Source: Mucilaginibacter paludis DSM 18603 (GTDB taxonomy: Bacteria; Bacteroidota; Bacteroidia; Sphingobacteriales; Sphingobacteriaceae). Taken from it: a DNA stretch of 64,000 bases. Positions 8,834-16,577 of this stretch are shown here, piece by piece (within the stretch, counting starts at the first letter, position 1; every line of letters begins with the position of its first letter). The stretch spans positions 1,550,001 to 1,614,000 of the forward strand of contig NZ_CM001403.1 of assembly GCF_000166195.2 (NCBI RefSeq), given 5' to 3'. The position numbers and the translations under genes were made by a program. The notes below the pieces were generated by a model. The model was not told the DNA's origin. It searched no databases and saw only the letters and a program-made list of their open reading frames with translations.

Positions 8834-9757
8834 ATGCTGGTGTTTGGAACAGAGATGCATGTGGTTACTTTATTTTTTGTCACACTGGAACTGGTGATGT
8901 TTGGGGTGCAGTTTGGCTATTATCTGAACCAGCCGGAGGACAAGCCCCGTTTCTGGTACCTGTTGTTACTGGGGCTGCTGATCGTCTATAACGTTTCAGG
9001 GGGATTTTTCCCTGATAGCAAAATTACTTTTATATCCATCCGGGCGCAGAACATCATTGCATACGGCAGTGGTTTTCTCATGGCCTCTTATTTTCCGTTT
9101 TATTTTTACATGGCTTTCGAGCTAAAACGGTTACGCTTCCACGCCATTTACGGTGTTCCCTTGTTCCTGCTGTTGCCTTATGTTGTATTCTTTATCATTT
9201 CCTATTCCCTGAACGACAATATTGATTTTGCGGTCAAGTACGGGATCATTATCCCTTTTTTTTATTCCTTTATCGTGCTTCGCGCCATACTCATTGCGAT
9301 CAGGGTGCATTATAAGGAGAACCGGAATCGGCGTTTTTATATCGAGGAGATAGCGGTCTATTGCGCTGTTGTGCCTTGGGTGGCAATGGTGCCGATCACT
9401 TATTTTCATTTCAGTCAGGTCATAGAAGTGCTGTTTACAAATCTGGGGTTCCTGTTCATTACAGGCATGTTTATTTTTAATGCGGCCAGACGTGCCAAGC
9501 AGGAAAGGGAAATGTATGCAGAATTGGAAGTTATCCCCATTGATCAGGTTGCAATTGACGCGAACTGCAAGCGTTTTGCCCTTTCGCCCCGGGAAAATGA
9601 TGTGGTTAACATGATCTGCCAGCGGCTTCGCTACAAGGAGATCGCGGAAAAACTATTTATCTCCGAAAGAACGGTCAACAAACACGTCCAGAACATATTT
9701 AACAAAGTGGAGGTTACCACCCGTTCTGAACTGGTCCGTAAGATGAATAGTTTTTAA
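8834..9757 (+). CDS. Membrane-anchored LuxR-family regulator (7TM-like sensor plus HTH)
   Basis: 307 residues. The first ~215 consist of about seven hydrophobic helices (VTLFFVTLELVMFGVQ, WYLLLLGLLIVYNV, GFLMASYFPFYFYMAF and others). The C-terminal ~65 residues form a LuxR/GerE helix-turn-helix (LSPRENDVVNMICQRLRYKEIAEKLFISERTVNKHVQNIFNKV). The architecture is that of a one-component membrane sensor that binds DNA in the cytoplasm. The GTG/ATG region offers Met at 8834 and 8855; I kept 8834. It lies between the GNAT gene and the operator-like repeats ahead of rteC, which makes it a candidate regulator of the transfer genes (inference). Confidence 0.85.
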   Translation: MLVFGTEMHVVTLFFVTLELVMFGVQFGYYLNQPEDKPRFWYLLLLGLLIVYNVSGGFFPDSKITFISIRAQNIIAYGSGFLMASYFPFYFYMAFELKRLRFHAIYGVPLFLLLPYVVFFIISYSLNDNIDFAVKYGIIIPFFYSFIVLRAILIAIRVHYKENRNRRFYIEEIAVYCAVVPWVAMVPITYFHFSQVIEVLFTNLGFLFITGMFIFNAARRAKQEREMYAELEVIPIDQVAIDANCKRFALSPRENDVVNMICQRLRYKEIAEKLFISERTVNKHVQNIFNKVEVTTRSELVRKMNSF

Positions 9758-9798
9758 GTTAGTGTTAAAATCGGCTTTATTTCGATTGCTTAACCTTA

Positions 9799-9840
9799 GC
9801 GTAATCTAAATTACGCAAACAATGCGTAGCAAATTACGCA
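9799..9840. promoter_or_regulatory. Two adjacent operator-like inverted repeats
   Basis: GCGTAAT-4 nt-ATTACGC (9799-9816) is a perfect 7-bp inverted repeat. TGCGTA-6 nt-TACGCA (9823-9840) is a second 6-bp one. Together they give four copies of a TGCGTAAT-like half-site within 42 bp, two in each orientation, centred in the 233-bp gap between the LuxR-type gene and rteC. This looks like a binding site for a dimeric regulator, with the neighbouring LuxR-type protein as the natural candidate. Confidence 0.55.
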
Positions 9841-9990
9841 TCAATTGCTCACTTAAAAGGTCAAAATCTCCCTCAAATTTGTCGCTTCATCTTAAAAAAG
9901 AAGCACTATGCAAAGAACGGATACGCATCTCCTGTGAGGCTAATCGTCGGAAAATCCGGCAGGCAGCAGGAATCATTTAACCTGTTTACT

Positions 9991-10866
9991 ATGTTAGAAA
10001 AGATGAGTGAAAAGCTGTACGGACAGCTTACCGGCGACATTGAGAAAATTGTCGCCAGGGAAACAGAGCCTTTTAAAATTCTGTCTGCGGTGCTGAAGTG
10101 TGTCAGGGAGGCACTTAAAAAGTTAAAGGATCATGTGCTTAAAAATCCCTTTGAGGATGAAGCGGCCCAGATCCATTTCTTTAAACACATCAAACCCAAA
10201 TTCTTTGCCCTGCGCATCTATTACCTGGAATGGTATGGTATCGTAACCAGCATCCCTGCCGGGGACAAAGAAGTGCTGAAAGCCGCCTATAACGAGGAAC
10301 TGAAGGTGATCCAGCGTTTCTTTAGGCTGATTGCCTTTTATTACCAGTACTACGGCCTCGGGGCAACTGAACTGGACAGCCTTTTATTTGTGCGTGGCGT
10401 AGAGGTGCAAAGCGTGCTGATCCCGGAAGTGCCGGAACTTGACCCCGAGTTTGCCACCAGTTGCGATTACCTTTTTTCCAAGATCAGGGCCTTTGAACAG
10501 TTGCAGGAATTTGTATTGACCAGGATCAGGGAACTCGACCCGGCTTCCATCCCGCCGGAAGTTCCAACCAAAAGACAACCAAGTGAGAAACTGGTATGGA
10601 CGGGCGATAAAGTGAACCTGGTAGAGATCATTTACGGTCTTTTCTTTACCGGCCAGTTCAACAACGGCAACGCCGATATTGCCCTGATCATTCGTTTCAT
10701 GGAGGAACACTTCCAGGTGGATCTCTCCCGCACTTACCGGGACTTTATGGACATTCGCAACCGCAAGACAACCGCCATTACACGGTTTTTGGAACAGATG
10801 CGGGAAGCGATCCTGGCGCACATAGACGATGCACTTTCCCTGAAGAAATCAAAAAAATTAGCTTAA
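9991..10866 (+). CDS. rteC: RteC-family regulator of conjugative element
   Basis: 291-residue RteC-domain protein. In the CTnDOT family RteC activates excision and transfer genes by binding DNA upstream of the excision operon. Seen here: the long helical body with LRIYYLEWYGIVTSIP, the FYYQYYGLGATELDSLLFVRG stretch, a KLVWTGDKVNLVEIIYGLFFTG segment and the closing RTYRDFMDIRNRKTTAITRFL region. These are the family's most conserved parts. I chose ATG 9991 (MLEKMSEKLYGQL); the longer frame opens with GTG at 9934 and its extra 19 residues look non-coding. The gene sits directly ahead of tra1. Confidence 0.85.
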   Translation: MLEKMSEKLYGQLTGDIEKIVARETEPFKILSAVLKCVREALKKLKDHVLKNPFEDEAAQIHFFKHIKPKFFALRIYYLEWYGIVTSIPAGDKEVLKAAYNEELKVIQRFFRLIAFYYQYYGLGATELDSLLFVRGVEVQSVLIPEVPELDPEFATSCDYLFSKIRAFEQLQEFVLTRIRELDPASIPPEVPTKRQPSEKLVWTGDKVNLVEIIYGLFFTGQFNNGNADIALIIRFMEEHFQVDLSRTYRDFMDIRNRKTTAITRFLEQMREAILAHIDDALSLKKSKKLA

Positions 10867-10891
10867 TAATCAATTGGTTGAGATTAAATCG

Positions 10892-10917
10892 TTCGCAAGT
10901 TGCGAAGTGCTTGCGAA
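10892..10917. promoter_or_regulatory. Triple TTGCGAA half-site ahead of tra1
   Basis: TTCGCAA at 10892, TTGCGAA at 10900 and TTGCGAA at 10911: the first two form a perfect inverted repeat with a 1-nt spacer and the third repeats the second 11 bp on, one helical turn. Placed 26-51 bp after the rteC stop and ahead of the hairpin that precedes the first tra1 gene, it is a likely operator of the transfer operon. Confidence 0.5.
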
Positions 10918-10941
10918 ACGAAAATGGACGGGCTTTCAACC

Positions 10942-10989
10942 TTTGCTTTTGTAATTCCTGCCGCAATGGAGCGGCAGGGCAAAAGCAAA
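10942..10989 (+). promoter_or_regulatory. Strong hairpin immediately before the first tra1 start codon
   Basis: TTTGCTTTTG (10942-10951) pairs perfectly with CAAAAGCAAA (10980-10989), and inside it CCTGCCGC (10957-10964) pairs perfectly with GCGGCAGG (10971-10978) around a 6-nt loop. The outer helix ends 5 nt before ATG 10995, so in the mRNA it would cover the initiation region. There is no T-run, so a translation gate or mRNA-stability element fits better than a terminator. Confidence 0.6.
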
Positions 10990-10994
10990 ACATT

Positions 10995-11522
10995 ATGTTG
11001 GAACAATTCACCTGGCAACAGTTTTTGGTTGCCGCATTCGTACTCTCGCTGGTCTGGTACCTGGCCATTTTTCTGCTGTATTACCGGGACAAGGCAAAGG
11101 CCATTTTTACGCCAAAGACCAAGGAGAAACCGCCCGAAAAGCTGATCAGGGAATGGGAAGAAGAACTGGAAGACGAGCCTGAAATGAAGGAACCTGGAAA
11201 CGGGGGCCTGATGGGAAGGCCCGTTGAACCGGAAGGCATGGAAACGGTAGCGATGGACGGTATCCGCTTCGCTGAAAAACCGGACAACAAAGAGCAGCAA
11301 CTTGGGCTGGTGCCCGACGTTTTGGAAGAGCTGAAAGGCATCTTTAACAGGCTGGAAAAACAGGACGGCAGCAAGACAGATTTCTTTACGCTGATCGGGG
11401 TGCTCAAAGAGCAATATCCAAAGATAAGTTCCAGCGATAACCTGGAAGAGATCAACCGCTATATCCGGGATCATGTGCCCTTCTCGCTCAGCGATGAAGA
11501 ACTCGAAGACCTCTGGGATTAG
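10995..11522 (+). CDS. Membrane-anchored tra-operon leader protein (paralog at 52323)
   Basis: 175 residues: MLEQFTWQQF, one TM helix (FLVAAFVLSLVWYLAIFLLYY), then a long acidic cytoplasmic tail (EWEEELEDEPEMKE) ending in a conserved acidic motif. ATG 10995 was chosen because the upstream extension runs through the operator and hairpin. The paralog at 52323-52805 has the same plan, including W near the N-terminus, R-Y/F-x-D after the TM segment and a C-terminal LxxDEVDxWW-like end (here LSDEELEDLWD). In both transfer clusters it is the gene before traE. Function unknown; no named family recalled. Confidence 0.75.
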   Translation: MLEQFTWQQFLVAAFVLSLVWYLAIFLLYYRDKAKAIFTPKTKEKPPEKLIREWEEELEDEPEMKEPGNGGLMGRPVEPEGMETVAMDGIRFAEKPDNKEQQLGLVPDVLEELKGIFNRLEKQDGSKTDFFTLIGVLKEQYPKISSSDNLEEINRYIRDHVPFSLSDEELEDLWD

Positions 11523-11585
11523 CAGCTTCTCATACCGACCTCCATCTATGTAATCATCTTTTTAATCAGTGCAAACTAAGAAATC

Positions 11586-11930
11586 ATGAAAAATCAATTC
11601 ATTAGCCCTAAAAAACAAGCCTTCGCCAAGTTCCTGTTATTGTCCCTCACCCTTTGCGTGTACAATATGCTGACCAGCCTGTCACTTTTCGCCCAGGACG
11701 GAAATGCCGGCATTTCCGAAGCAACCAACAAGGTCAAGGGATATTTCGACACCGGCTGTGACCTGATGTATGCCATCGGCGCAGTTGTCGGCATCATAGG
11801 TGCTATCAAGGTCTTCAACAAGTGGAACGCGGGAGAACCGGATACCAATAAGGTGGCCGCCGCCTGGTTCGGCTCCTGTATTTTCCTTGTGGTCGTAGCC
11901 ACCGTGCTCAAATCATTCTTCGGCATTTAA
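11586..11930 (+). CDS. traE: Conjugative transfer protein TraE (DUF4134)
   Basis: 114 residues, DUF4134. Signal-like N-terminus (LLLSLTLCVYNMLTSLSLFAQ), then the family hallmark: NAGISEATNKVKGYFDTG, LMYAIGAVVGIIGAIKVFNKW, and a second TM helix in WFGSCIFLVVVATVLKSFFG. Size, cleaved leader and two TM helices resemble VirB2-type pilins, so it is the likely pilin of the mating-pore system (inference from topology). The paralog is at 51760-52095. A stable hairpin follows the stop. Confidence 0.93.
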   Translation: MKNQFISPKKQAFAKFLLLSLTLCVYNMLTSLSLFAQDGNAGISEATNKVKGYFDTGCDLMYAIGAVVGIIGAIKVFNKWNAGEPDTNKVAAAWFGSCIFLVVVATVLKSFFGI

Positions 11931-11935
11931 CCTAT

Positions 11936-11970
11936 AGCCCTGCCTTTGGCACCGAGCTAAAGGCAGGGCT
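11936..11970 (+). terminator. Hairpin between traE and traF (attenuator or 3' stabiliser)
   Basis: Perfect 12-bp stem AGCCCTGCCTTT/AAAGGCAGGGCT with an 11-nt loop, followed by only three T/A-rich bases rather than a long T-run. It lies six bases after the traE stop and 17 bases before traF. Partial termination here, or protection of the traE 3' end, would raise traE output over the rest of the operon, which suits a pilin. Confidence 0.6.
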
Positions 11971-11987
11971 TTAAAAAATCAATTATC

Positions 11988-12314
11988 ATGTCAAGCGTAT
12001 ATCAGATCAACAAAGGCATCAATAAACCAATAGAATTCAAGGGATTGCGGGCGCAATATATCGCCTACCTGGCTGTAGGATTGGTATTGCTGCTGATCAG
12101 CTTCGCTATCCTATACATCTGCGGATTAAGCCTGTTGATTATCCTGCCGGTGATCTTCGGCTTGGGCGGCGGCCTGTTCTACACCGTATTTAGGCTTAGC
12201 CATAAATATGGTGAGCATGGGCTGATGAAATACTTCGCCAAACGGCAATTGCCGAAATACCTTAAGTTCAATTCACGAAAAGTATTCACCTCACTTAGAA
12301 AGGCAAAATCATGA
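11988..12314 (+). CDS. traF: Conjugative transfer protein TraF (DUF4133)
   Basis: 108 residues, DUF4133. It opens with the family phrase SVYQINKGINKPIEFKGLRAQYI, then two adjacent TM helices (AVGLVLLLISFAILYICGL, LLIILPVIFGLGGGLFYTVF) and a basic C-terminus (KYGEHGLMKYFAKRQLPKYL). Small size and paired helices resemble VirB3 of type IV secretion systems. It overlaps traG by 4 bp. The paralog at 45325-45645 shares the opening and the KYGEHGLMK motif. Confidence 0.93.
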   Translation: MSSVYQINKGINKPIEFKGLRAQYIAYLAVGLVLLLISFAILYICGLSLLIILPVIFGLGGGLFYTVFRLSHKYGEHGLMKYFAKRQLPKYLKFNSRKVFTSLRKAKS

Positions 12315-14773
12315 CCGCAATAGAGAAAATTATGCCGATCAGCACAGTGGAACATAACGCCATTGTTTCGGCACAGGGCGACATTACCATTGCCTATGAG
12401 GCCAGCCTGCCGGAGATCTTTACCCTTTCTGACAGGGACTATGAAGCCTACCACCAAACACTGATCAAAGCCATCAAATTGTTGCCCGTTAATAGCATTT
12501 TCCATAAGCAGGACTGGTTTACCGAAACAAGCTACAAAGCAAACTTCGAGACAGAAGACAATAGCTTTTTATCACGTTCCAGCGAACGCTTTTTCAACGA
12601 GCGCCCATATTTAGATCACCGCTGTTATATCTTCCTGACCAAAAAGCCGAAAGACAGGAAACTATCAAGTTCGGTCTATTCCAATATCCTGCGCAAGTCT
12701 ATCGTACCGCAGCAGACCGTTAACCCGGTGTTGTTCAACGATTTCCTGGATAGCGCAGGCCAATTTGAACGCATCCTGAAAGACAGCGGGTTTATCACGC
12801 TTCGCAGGCTGACCGATGAAGAATTGGCCGGAACGGGCAACCGCCCCGGCATCATCGAAAAGTACTGCTTCCTGCAAAAAGAGGGCGAGAAAACCATACG
12901 GGACGTGCATATCAAAGATGAGCTGCGCATAGGCGAAGCGCACTGCAAATTGTTCACCTTATCCGATGCCGAAGATCTGCCCGCCTTATGCGGTAGTCGT
13001 ATCAATTACGACAAGTACAGCACCGACCGCACTAAGTTCAGTATCGGCTTTGCTTCGCCATTGGGCCAGCTGTTGCCTTGCAACCATGTCTACAATCAAT
13101 ATGTGTTCATAGAAGATGCGCCCAAAACGCTGAAGCGTTTAGAAGCCAAGAAACTTCGCCTGCAATCATTATCATCTTATAGCCGTGAAAATGCCATCTC
13201 CCGTGATGCGACCAACGACTTTTTGAACGAGGCCATCGGGCAGCAGCGGTTGCCGGTTAAAGCGCACTTTAATGTTTTAGCCTGGTCAGAGGATGAAGCG
13301 GAGATTAAAGACCTGAAGAACAAAGTGTCATCGGCATTGGCCCAGATGGATGCCACACCTAAAGAGGAAACCGACGGTGCGCCGCAGATCTGGTGGTCAG
13401 GGCTGCCGGGAAACCAGGCAGACTTCCCGATGAACGACACCTTTGATACGTTTTTGGAGCAGGCTAGCTGTTTTTTAAACCTGGAAACCAATTACCGTTC
13501 TTCGATCAGCCCCTTTGGAATTCGCTTCGGAGACAGGCTTAGCGGCAGGCCGGTACATACCGACATATCGGATGAGCCGATCAAACTCGGTTATACCACC
13601 AATCGTAACAAGTTCATTATTGGCCCCAGCGGTTCCGGCAAATCTTTCTTTACCAACCACATGGTGCGTAGCTACTACGAACAGGGAACGCATGTGGTGT
13701 TGGTAGATGTTGGCCATAGCTACAAAGGCTTATGCGATCTGGTGGGTGGCTACTATTTTACCTATTCCGAAAAAGACCCGATCAAGTTCAACCCGTTCTA
13801 CCTGACCGATGGTGATGTACTGGACACCGAGAAAAAGGAAAGCATCAAAACGCTGCTACTGGCTCTTTGGAAAAAGGACGATGAGCCTTTTACCCGTTCG
13901 GAGTACGTGGCGCTTTCCAACGCCTTGACCCTTTACTACCAGCACCTCGATGCTCATTCAGAAATATTCCCCTGCTTCAATTCTTTCTATGATTACCTGA
14001 TGGAGCACTATATGCAGGTACTGGAAAATGGCAAGGTGAAGGAAAAGGATTTTGACATCGGCAACTTTTTGTACGTGCTGAACCCTTACTACAAAGGCGG
14101 TGAATATGATTATTTGCTGAATGCTACCGAGAACCTTGACCTGCTGAATGAGCGCTTTATCGTGTTTGAGCTGGATGCCGTGAAGGATCACCCGATACTA
14201 TTCCCGGTGGTAACGATCATCATCATGGAGGTGTTTATCAGCAAGATGCGTAAGCTAAAGGGCATCCGCAAGATGATATTATTAGAAGAAGCCTGGAAAG
14301 CCATTGCCAAGGAAGGAATGGCGGAATACCTGAAATATCTCTTTAAAACGGTAAGAAAATTCTTTGGCGAGGCCATCGTTGTGACCCAGGAGATCGAGGA
14401 TATTATTTCTTCGCCAATCGTCAAGCAGGCCATCGTCAATAATTCCGACTGCAAGATCCTTTTAGACCAATCAAAGTACCAGAACAAGTTCGATGCGATT
14501 CAGGAACTATTGGGATTAACCGACAAGGAAAAAGCGCAGGTGCTATCCATGAACAAGGCCAATGATCCTAAACGCAAGTACAAAGAGGTATTCATTTCCC
14601 TGGGCGGGCAGTACAGCAAGGTCTATCGTACAGAAGTTAGCCTGGAAGAATATCTCGCATACACCACCGAGGAAAGTGAAAAGATGAAAGTGCAGCAATA
14701 CAGCGAAAAGTATGGCAGCATACAGAAAGGCATAGCTGTACTGGCCAGCGAACTGCGTAACCAGAATTCTTAA
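12311..14773 (+). CDS. traG: Conjugation ATPase TraG (VirB4-like)
   Basis: 820-residue cytoplasmic ATPase that drives pilus and pore assembly. Walker A GPSGSGKS at residues 438-445; a Walker B-like region ILLEEAWKAIAKEGMAEYLKYLFKTVRKFFGEAIVVTQEIEDI downstream, as in the VirB4/TraC family. The N-terminal half has the family's LSSSVYSNILRKS and CNHVYNQYVF segments. It overlaps traF (ATGA) and precedes the lipoprotein gene by 17 bp. The paralog at 41996-44449 keeps the same motifs with a different P-loop (GTSGGGKS). Confidence 0.93.
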   Translation: MTAIEKIMPISTVEHNAIVSAQGDITIAYEASLPEIFTLSDRDYEAYHQTLIKAIKLLPVNSIFHKQDWFTETSYKANFETEDNSFLSRSSERFFNERPYLDHRCYIFLTKKPKDRKLSSSVYSNILRKSIVPQQTVNPVLFNDFLDSAGQFERILKDSGFITLRRLTDEELAGTGNRPGIIEKYCFLQKEGEKTIRDVHIKDELRIGEAHCKLFTLSDAEDLPALCGSRINYDKYSTDRTKFSIGFASPLGQLLPCNHVYNQYVFIEDAPKTLKRLEAKKLRLQSLSSYSRENAISRDATNDFLNEAIGQQRLPVKAHFNVLAWSEDEAEIKDLKNKVSSALAQMDATPKEETDGAPQIWWSGLPGNQADFPMNDTFDTFLEQASCFLNLETNYRSSISPFGIRFGDRLSGRPVHTDISDEPIKLGYTTNRNKFIIGPSGSGKSFFTNHMVRSYYEQGTHVVLVDVGHSYKGLCDLVGGYYFTYSEKDPIKFNPFYLTDGDVLDTEKKESIKTLLLALWKKDDEPFTRSEYVALSNALTLYYQHLDAHSEIFPCFNSFYDYLMEHYMQVLENGKVKEKDFDIGNFLYVLNPYYKGGEYDYLLNATENLDLLNERFIVFELDAVKDHPILFPVVTIIIMEVFISKMRKLKGIRKMILLEEAWKAIAKEGMAEYLKYLFKTVRKFFGEAIVVTQEIEDIISSPIVKQAIVNNSDCKILLDQSKYQNKFDAIQELLGLTDKEKAQVLSMNKANDPKRKYKEVFISLGGQYSKVYRTEVSLEEYLAYTTEESEKMKVQQYSEKYGSIQKGIAVLASELRNQNS

Positions 14774-14790
14774 TCCTAAAATCTATAAAC

Positions 14791-15159
14791 ATGAAAACAC
14801 TATTTTATCTATGTGTAGCCGTAGTACTATTTATTACCGCCTGCACCAGCGACAAAACAAGAGATTTTATTCCCGGCACCTATGTCAATAGCGCCGGTGG
14901 CGAATTCAGTGTAGCCAATGATACGCTGGTCATTGAACCTGCGGAAAGCAATAACTTTTCTATTCAGCGCAAGACCGGCTTTAATGTCACCACCGAGGGC
15001 AAAAAAGGAAAGCGCCAGTATGAAACCGAGCAATGGAACGCCATCTACGATGAGGGTACCAAGGTGCTAACCGAAATTCGTAAAGGCAAGACTATCACTT
15101 TTTACCCGAAGGCAGGCACCTTAAGGGTTGGTAAGCGGGAATATACAAAGCTTAAGTAA
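14791..15159 (+). CDS. Transfer-operon lipoprotein, unknown
   Basis: 122-residue lipoprotein: hydrophobic leader and lipobox ITAC followed by TSDKT. The mature part is a small beta-rich domain (DFIPGTYVNSAGGEFSVANDTLVIEPA ... REYTKLK) of the kind seen in lipocalin-like exported proteins. It occupies the slot between traG and the traI-like genes. In tra2 that slot holds an unrelated cytoplasmic protein (41563-41994). A role in surface or entry exclusion would fit an operon lipoprotein, but nothing in the sequence shows it. Confidence 0.7.
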   Translation: MKTLFYLCVAVVLFITACTSDKTRDFIPGTYVNSAGGEFSVANDTLVIEPAESNNFSIQRKTGFNVTTEGKKGKRQYETEQWNAIYDEGTKVLTEIRKGKTITFYPKAGTLRVGKREYTKLK

Positions 15160-15208
15160 GCCATCGGTGAAATCAGTTTGTAATCAATGCAATCAAAAAA
15201 TATTAATC

Positions 15209-15910
15209 ATGAAACTCATAAAACATATGAAAAAGTACATGGTCGTGCTGCCGATGAGCGCCATGACGCTGTTTGTTGCCCTGCCTTCCGAGGCGAATGC
15301 GCAGATCGCTATCGTGGAAGTAATCAAGGCAGGCATAAAAAAAGTCATCAAGGCGGTTGATCTGAAGGTTCAGCGCCTGCAAAACGAAACGATCTGGCTG
15401 CAAAACGCGCAGAAGGTGTTGGAAAATCAGCTGTCCAAACTGAAGCTGACCGAGATCGCTGACTGGACAGAAAAGCAAAAGGAATTGTATAGCCAGTATT
15501 ACAATGAGCTTTGGCAGATCAAGTCGGCGATAGCCTACTATAAACGGATCAAAGACCTGACCGAAAAACAAGTGGCCATCGTAGACGAATATAAATGGGC
15601 CTGGGGGCTGTTTGGAAAGGACAAGCATTTTACGCCGGAAGAACTCACCTATATGGAAACGGTGTATTCCGGTATACTGGATGCCAGTATCAAGAATCTT
15701 GACCAGATCCTGCTTGTGGTGAACAGCTTTAAAACGCAGATGAGCGATGCCAAAAGGCTGGAGATCATCAATGCTGCTGCGGATCAGATGGACATTAACT
15801 ACAGCGACCTTAAAAAGTTCAATTCGCAGAACATCGCTTTAAGCATCCAACGGGCAAAGTCTTTGGGTGAAGTGGCCACCTTAAAACAAATCTATGGAAT
15901 CAATGAGTAA
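15209..15910 (+). CDS. traI: TraI-like periplasmic protein (DUF4141), first of three
   Basis: 233 residues: signal peptide (LPMSAMTLFVALPSEANAQ), then IAIVEVIKAGIKKVIKAVDLKVQRLQNETIWLQNAQK, the DUF4141/TraI phrase, and a long helical body. ATG 15209 gives the signal peptide; the frame upstream runs into the previous gene. It ends in the shared C-terminal motif LKQIYGIN. It overlaps the second paralog by 17 bp. The tra2 counterpart is 40904-41566. Probably a periplasmic assembly or scaffold protein of the mating pore. Confidence 0.85.
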   Translation: MKLIKHMKKYMVVLPMSAMTLFVALPSEANAQIAIVEVIKAGIKKVIKAVDLKVQRLQNETIWLQNAQKVLENQLSKLKLTEIADWTEKQKELYSQYYNELWQIKSAIAYYKRIKDLTEKQVAIVDEYKWAWGLFGKDKHFTPEELTYMETVYSGILDASIKNLDQILLVVNSFKTQMSDAKRLEIINAAADQMDINYSDLKKFNSQNIALSIQRAKSLGEVATLKQIYGINE

Positions 15911-16577
15911 GGTACAAGCGGAAAAGCCAAAGGTAAAAGGTTTGTTAAGCGTGCTTAGTATATGCTTTCTGCTTTGCGCTTTCAGCTTTCAACCAGCCAA
16001 AGCGCAGACCTTCGCCGAATGGTTTAGCCAGAAGAAAAAGCAAAAGGAATACTTGTTAAAACAGATCGCAGGTTTGCAGGTCTATATCGGCTTTGCCAAA
16101 AAAGGCTATGATATTGCTAGCAGTGGCATTCACACCGTGCGTGACATCAAAAACGGTGAGTTCGGTTTGCACAGTGCTTTTTTCAGTTCGCTTAAAGCGG
16201 TTAGCCCTTTTATCCGCAACAACAGCAAGGTAGCGGAGATCATTGAAATGCAGCTAAGCATCAGTAAAAGTTTTAATGGTATTAAAAGCAATGATCTGCT
16301 ATCGGATGGTGACCGGGACTATATCGGTTCAGTTAGGGAAAAGGTACTGGATGAATGCCTGACCGATCTGGAAGAACTGCTACTGGTAATTACTTCCGGC
16401 AAAATCGAAATGACCGACGATGAGCGCATCAAGCGGCTGGATCAGGTCTATGCCGGGATGAAAGACAAATCAGCATTTACCCAAAGCTTTACCGGTGAGG
16501 TCAGCTTATTCATCAGCCAGAAAGAAAGCGAACAACGATCCATTAACCAAAACAGGAGGCTTTATGAAATCAATTAG
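15894..16577 (+). CDS. TraI-like periplasmic protein, second of three
   Basis: 227 residues (Met at 15894 or 15903). Signal peptide ending AKAQ, then a helical protein sharing with its neighbours the pattern KKGYDIASSGIHTVRDIKNGEFGLHSAFFSSLKAV, an E-rich DLEELLLVITSGKIEMTDDERIKRLDQVYAGMKDK segment, and the C-terminal RRLYEIN. The tra2 counterpart 40236-40880 matches best in the GYxIAxSGLxTxxDLKNGTFGLH segment. Evidently an ancient tandem duplicate of the DUF4141 family. Confidence 0.8.
   Translation: MESMSKVQAEKPKVKGLLSVLSICFLLCAFSFQPAKAQTFAEWFSQKKKQKEYLLKQIAGLQVYIGFAKKGYDIASSGIHTVRDIKNGEFGLHSAFFSSLKAVSPFIRNNSKVAEIIEMQLSISKSFNGIKSNDLLSDGDRDYIGSVREKVLDECLTDLEELLLVITSGKIEMTDDERIKRLDQVYAGMKDKSAFTQSFTGEVSLFISQKESEQRSINQNRRLYEIN

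Noticed and set aside
9908..9937. Nine-codon ORF (MQRTDTHLL) upstream of rteC, possible leader peptide
   Set aside because: Leader peptides regulate CTnDOT operons, but there is no matching hairpin pair here and such short ORFs arise by chance.
10384..11474. 145- and 196-codon minus-strand ORFs across rteC and the tra leader gene
   Set aside because: Antisense shadows of genes with clear family motifs.
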